This document shows positions 6,083 to 8,113 of a stretch of 8,113 bases of DNA, in pieces. The position numbers were made by a program, and so were the translations under genes. The notes below the pieces were generated by a model, which was given only the letters and a program-made list of their open reading frames with translations, had not been told where the DNA came from and ran no database searches. Numbering within the stretch: position 1 is the stretch's first letter; every line of letters begins with the position of its first letter. Source of the DNA: Syntrophaceae bacterium (GTDB lineage Bacteria; Desulfobacterota; SM23-61); assembly GCA_003154025.1 (NCBI GenBank), contig PMCE01000479.1, forward strand, positions 11,129 to 19,241, given 5' to 3'.

Positions 6083-6158
6083 GGTCCCGATGGATAATTG
6101 CCGTTTGAAGTATTGCGTTGTTAGGCGGAGTTTGAATAAACAAGGAAGTACTCGTTTC
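6083..6158 (-). repeat. Intergenic repeat, copy C (core)
   Basis: The segment with CCGTTTGAAGTATTGCGTTG, TAGGCGGAGTTTGAATAAAC and AAGGAAGTACTCGTTTC aligns with the cores of copies A and B and with the ACAAGGA...CTCGTTT end of A. It is the most diverged copy. It lies downstream of the 77-residue gene and the transposase, and upstream of the binding-protein gene. Confidence 0.5.
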
Positions 6159-6161
6159 CTG
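6138..6161 (-). terminator. Weak terminator-like hairpin in repeat C
   Basis: On the minus strand AGGAA (6158-6154 region) can pair with TTCCT over an 8-nt ACGAGTAC loop, and flanking ACA/TGT extends the stem with a one-base bulge. TGTTTATT follows. Its place within the repeat matches the better terminator in copy A. The short stem and broken T-run make it weak. Confidence 0.3.
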
Positions 6162-6162
6162 T

Positions 6163-6232
6163 GTTGCCCGCGTCCGCCACAGCAAAACCTGATTTTTATG
6201 GCGGACACAACCTATTGGGGGTGGTTCCACCC
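6163..6232. other. Two adjacent hairpins downstream of the 77-residue gene
   Basis: GTCCGCCA (6172-6179) and TGGCGGAC (6199-6206) are perfect 8-bp arms over a 19-nt loop, extended by GTTG (6163-6166) and CAAC (6208-6211). Next to it, GGGTGGTTCCACCC (6219-6232) is a perfect 14-nt palindrome. Neither is followed by a T-run on the minus strand. They may stabilise a 3' RNA end or mark an old mobile-element end. The rest of 6233-6323 shows only a T-run at 6283-6290, with no stem worth calling. Confidence 0.45.
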
Positions 6233-6323
6233 ATCTAAAAGTTACCACTTCGTGCCACTTAAGAAAATTGCGAAATCGCCTGTTTTTTTTCAATGAATGA
6301 TTCGCATTACGATAATTGGGCAA

Positions 6324-6557
6324 TTACGAAGCTTTCGGTAACCAGAACGGACGAATTTTCATGATCTCCCCCCAGGCAGCGTTGCGGGCGACTCGATACT
6401 CCTTAATGTGGGAAACACAATCGGGATCCAACCGCCTCGTAAAAGTATCAATTGAAAAAAGTTTAGCCAAAACAGGCAATTCAACGATCGCATCTTCAGT
6501 ACCCGACTTGAAACCGGTCCATTTCCGAACGTGCTCTTCCGACCGGAAGAGGTTCAT
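6324..6557 (-). CDS. Small unknown protein with FRSEEHVRKW N-terminus (77 aa)
   Basis: ATG 6557 to TAA 6324. The protein begins MNLFRSEEHVRKWTGFKSGT and continues with IVELPVLAKLFSIDTFTRRL and DPDCVSHIKEY; there are no membrane segments or cysteine clusters. The FRSEEHVRKW opening resembles a family of short bacterial proteins, some of which match part of alkylmercury-lyase-type proteins. I recall this resemblance from the pattern and cannot verify it, and no function is claimed. The start lies only 6 bases after the transposase stop, with a weak GAAG about 4 nt upstream. It may be translated from transposase read-through mRNA, be a passenger of the element, or be a host gene the element landed beside. 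Confidence 0.6.
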   Translation of the reverse strand: MNLFRSEEHVRKWTGFKSGTEDAIVELPVLAKLFSIDTFTRRLDPDCVSHIKEYRVARNAAWGEIMKIRPFWLPKAS

Positions 6558-6563
6558 GGTACT

Positions 6564-7793
6564 TCAGTTATAGCGCCAATCATTGGCCCACTCCCGACTA
6601 TAGTTCCACTTGCCTTGAAAAACCGCCGGCTTAAGATTGACTTTCGCCAGCGCTTTTGGGGAAACCTTCACCCCCGTTGGATAACTCCGGGTGTTAAGGC
6701 GGGCCTTGATGCGAAGCCCCGTTGTCGTCGTCGTACTTCCGATCAGATTGATAATGGCCTCATGGCTTACTAACGGTCGGCCTCGCCAATTTTGCGTGAT
6801 AAAGGAAAACATTCGGTGCTCAATCTTGTTCCACTTGCTCGTGCCCGGCGGGAAGTGACTGACCTGGATGCGCAGTCCCGTCCTATCCGCCAAACGCTGA
6901 CAGCCGATTTTCCACAAGCGCGAGCGACTGCTGTTGCTACCCCCTGCGTCCGCCAGGATCAGCAATTCCTTGGCCTGGGCGTAGGTTCTCCTCCCCATCT
7001 GTTTCCACCAGGCAAGGATGCTGTCGATGGCAAAATCCGCCGTGTCGTGATCAATCCCCACACTTACCCAGCCACTATTGTCTCCAACGTCATATATGCC
7101 GTAGGGAATGACTTTACCCAGTTCCTGATCTTCAAAATCGTGCACCTTCGTCTCCAGGGGACTCCCCTGGGGATACCATTCCCGGCCTCCATTTTTGTAG
7201 TTGCCAACCAACTCCTTCTTCTTGGTATCTACCGAAATGACCGGTTGACCTCGCCGCTGAAACGCCTTGGCTTGAGCATTGATATACTCAAACTGCGCAT
7301 TCCGATCCGGATGCTGCGTGCCCTCAATCGTCTTGGCATTTCCCTGAAGGCTATACTGCATCTTATGCAACAGATCGGCCACCTTGCGGTCGGCAATCCG
7401 GTATCCCGCCCGTTGCAGCTCCGCGGCCAGGCGCCGTGTACTCTTGCACGTCCATCGCAAGGGAGACTCCGGGTCCCCTCGCGTGGTCGGCTCCACCAAT
7501 TCGTCCAGCGCCTTTATAATGTCAGGCGCATGGAAGATCACCGGCTTTCGCCCCCCGCCGGCCTTTCGAATCCGCCCCGTTGGAGCTGCTGCCAATCGGT
7601 GCGTTCCAAGCTCCGCAAGCCCCGTGTGTATCGTTGTCCGGGACATCCCTGTCGCTTTGGCAACCAGCGATACCCCTCCTCGACGCAAAGAACGTGCTTC
7701 GGCAGCCGCCCAGACACGGCGCCCTCGCTCGTCAAGAATGCCATCCAGGACACGATACTTATCCTGAACCGATTGAATGAGGGTTGTATCCAT
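6564..7793 (-). CDS. ISAzo13-family transposase (DDE), apparently intact
   Basis: From ATG 7793 (MDTTLIQSVQDKYRV) the protein is 409 residues. An in-frame TTG at 7811 would add six residues but sits in an inverted repeat, so I prefer the ATG, with GAGG about 12 nt upstream. The N-terminal third has a helix-turn-helix-like segment (RRGGVSLVAKATGMSRTTIH) followed by the family hallmark LVEPTTRGDPESPLRWTCKS. The DDE acids are visible: Asp189 in VISVDTKKKEL, Asp282 in LILADAGGSNSSRSRLWK and Glu325 in TSKWNKIEHRMFSF. The conserved NWRGRPLVSHE block and a C-terminal WNY follow. It catalyses cut-and-paste or copy transposition of its own element. The last ten residues after WNYS run on into sequence abutting the next gene, and the family usually ends close to that motif. 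Frame, length and acids all suggest it is functional. Confidence 0.93.
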   Translation of the reverse strand: MDTTLIQSVQDKYRVLDGILDERGRRVWAAAEARSLRRGGVSLVAKATGMSRTTIHTGLAELGTHRLAAAPTGRIRKAGGGRKPVIFHAPDIIKALDELVEPTTRGDPESPLRWTCKSTRRLAAELQRAGYRIADRKVADLLHKMQYSLQGNAKTIEGTQHPDRNAQFEYINAQAKAFQRRGQPVISVDTKKKELVGNYKNGGREWYPQGSPLETKVHDFEDQELGKVIPYGIYDVGDNSGWVSVGIDHDTADFAIDSILAWWKQMGRRTYAQAKELLILADAGGSNSSRSRLWKIGCQRLADRTGLRIQVSHFPPGTSKWNKIEHRMFSFITQNWRGRPLVSHEAIINLIGSTTTTTGLRIKARLNTRSYPTGVKVSPKALAKVNLKPAVFQGKWNYSREWANDWRYN

Positions 7794-7808
7794 GAAAGAA
7801 GCATACCT

Positions 7809-7836
7809 CAAATAACTACTTTGTTCAAGTTATTTG
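7809..7836. promoter_or_regulatory. Inverted repeat at the transposase translation start
   Basis: CAAATAAC (7809-7816) and GTTATTTG (7829-7836) are perfect 8-bp arms around 12 bases, 16 nt upstream of ATG 7793 and overlapping the alternative TTG start. In the transposase mRNA it would form a hairpin next to the ribosome site. It may limit translation or serve as a binding site for the transposase or a repressor. Confidence 0.4.
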
Positions 7837-7879
7837 TGCGCATGCCCTAAATTAAGGATGGTGAGATTACGATGACTGA

Positions 7880-7908
7880 AATTTAGACAAAAATTGAGAC
7901 TCTGTCAA
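7880..7908 (-). promoter_or_regulatory. Sigma-70-like promoter for the transposase
   Basis: The minus strand has TTGACA (7908-7903), a 17-base spacer and TAAATT (7885-7880). This is a perfect -35 with optimal spacing and gives a leader of about 80 nt before ATG 7793. Confidence 0.65.
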
Positions 7909-7928
7909 GGCCAATTTTGGCCAATTTT
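7909..7928. repeat. Two-copy tandem repeat GGCCAATTTT
   Basis: The 10-base unit GGCCAATTTT occurs twice in tandem directly upstream of the transposase -35. It could influence promoter activity or mark the element end. The region from 7929 to 8030 holds no gene. It would be the 3' exon side of the group II intron, with no recognisable feature. Confidence 0.6.
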
Positions 7929-8030
7929 CTCCCCGCGCCAGTAGCAAAAATCGTGCCCCTCCGCACTCCGCCCAAATTTAGCGCTAACACCTACTACACT
8001 TCAATCAAGGGCTTCTTCACGGATAGCTCA

Positions 8031-8113
8031 GTTGAGTGGCGCGAGGGAATCTCACCCTCGCGCTCTCCTAAAACCGGACGTGAACCTAACCTCTCGATTC
8101 ATCCGGCTCCTAT
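8031..8113 (-). mobile_element. 3' end of a group II intron: domains V and VI (partial, body beyond right edge)
   Basis: On the minus strand 8109-8070 reads GAGCCGGATGAATCGAGAGG followed by TTAGGTTCACGTCCGGTTTT. Its lower stem (GAGCCGGA with TCCGGTTTT), two-base CG bulge, upper stem (TGAATC with GGTTCA) and GAGA loop match group II domain V, including the catalytic AGC triad. It carries a five-base tandem duplication (AGGTT twice) in the upper stem or loop. Domain VI follows: GCGCGAGGG (8063-8055) pairs with CCCTCGCGC (8047-8039) over a 7-nt loop. The 3' splice site is probably after CACTCAAC, at 8031. The intron runs in the minus direction, so its reverse transcriptase/maturase would lie to the right of the window. 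The subclass is not determined. Confidence 0.72.

Larger units (their letters stand above)
6564..7908 (-). mobile_element. ISAzo13-family insertion sequence (minimum extent; termini not determined)
   Basis: The span covers the transposase gene and its promoter. I could not find convincing terminal inverted repeats or a target duplication by eye. The left end must lie close to the transposase stop if the neighbouring 77-residue gene is host DNA, or beyond 6324 if that gene is a passenger. The right end probably lies between 7908 and the intron end near 8031. Confidence 0.6.

Noticed and set aside
6083..6158. Integron attC site in repeat C, since GTTAGGC occurs on plus at 6120-6126 and the minus strand reads GCCTAACAACG
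   Set aside because: The partner consensus site (RYYYAAC or GTTRRRY) is not found at attC distance, copies A and B lack the motif, and no integron integrase is in the window.
6048..6323. 91-residue open frame on minus downstream of the small gene
   Set aside because: It is a translation of repeat C and the two hairpins, without a convincing ribosome site or family pattern.
6792..7850. 352-residue open frame on plus
   Set aside because: Antisense shadow of the ISAzo13 transposase; proline- and arginine-rich with no domain pattern.
6564..7990. Terminal inverted repeats of the insertion sequence (ATTGGCC near 6590 and near 7913; TTGAAGT...TGTTAG near 6105 and near 8000)
   Set aside because: The matches are 6-7 bases, one pair would lie inside the transposase gene, and neither extends; not enough to set the termini.
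1..8113. CRISPR array, tRNA or rRNA genes
   Set aside because: No regularly spaced short direct repeats with unique spacers, and no tRNA cloverleaf or rRNA core sequence, was seen on either strand.

Overview
The window reads as a piece of accessory or genome-flexible DNA from a diderm (Gram-negative) bacterium. The two export signals seen carry no lipobox cysteine, which fits periplasmic or extracellular soluble proteins. The gene mix (a bacterial papain-type protease with FG-GAP/VCBS-like repeats, a CaiB-type CoA-transferase remnant, an ISAzo13-type transposase and a group II intron end) is common in environmental lineages such as Desulfobacterota, Nitrospirota or related phyla. The sequence alone does not settle the phylum.

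Layout, left to right. Positions 1-1610 (-): a secreted C1A (papain-family) cysteine protease with at least five C-terminal calcium-motif repeats, running off the left edge. 1611-2091: AT-rich intergenic DNA with a possible sigma-54 promoter for the protease, then intergenic repeat copy A, which holds a terminator-like hairpin and a sigma-70-like promoter. 2092-3522 (-): a divergent PLP enzyme of the serine hydroxymethyltransferase fold. 3523-4123: its leader with a perfect 19-nt palindrome, then repeat copy B. 4124-4537 (+): a CaiB/BaiF CoA-transferase fragment broken at both ends. 4526-5569 (-): a periplasmic substrate-binding protein of the iron/siderophore/B12 (FecB/BtuF) type without its permease or ATPase. 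5570-5842: its long leader, with several inverted repeats. 5843-6323: a strong promoter, a 96-nt stem-loop, repeat copy C and two hairpins. 6324-6557 (-): a 77-residue unknown protein starting six bases after the transposase stop. 6564-7793 (-): an intact-looking ISAzo13-family transposase with its own promoter at 7880-7908. 8031-8113 (-): domains V and VI of a group II intron whose body and maturase would lie beyond the right edge.

All apparently intact genes are on the minus strand; only the dead CoA-transferase fragment is on plus. The most interesting feature is how the minus-strand units are separated. Three diverged copies of one intergenic repeat sit at the boundaries. In copies A and C the minus-strand order is a terminator-like hairpin, a shared core, then a promoter of form TTGACN-N17-TATNTT firing into the next gene; in B the hairpin is degraded but the promoter is kept. 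The genes do not form a recognisable pathway. The picture is independent single-gene units stitched together by repeats and mobile elements.
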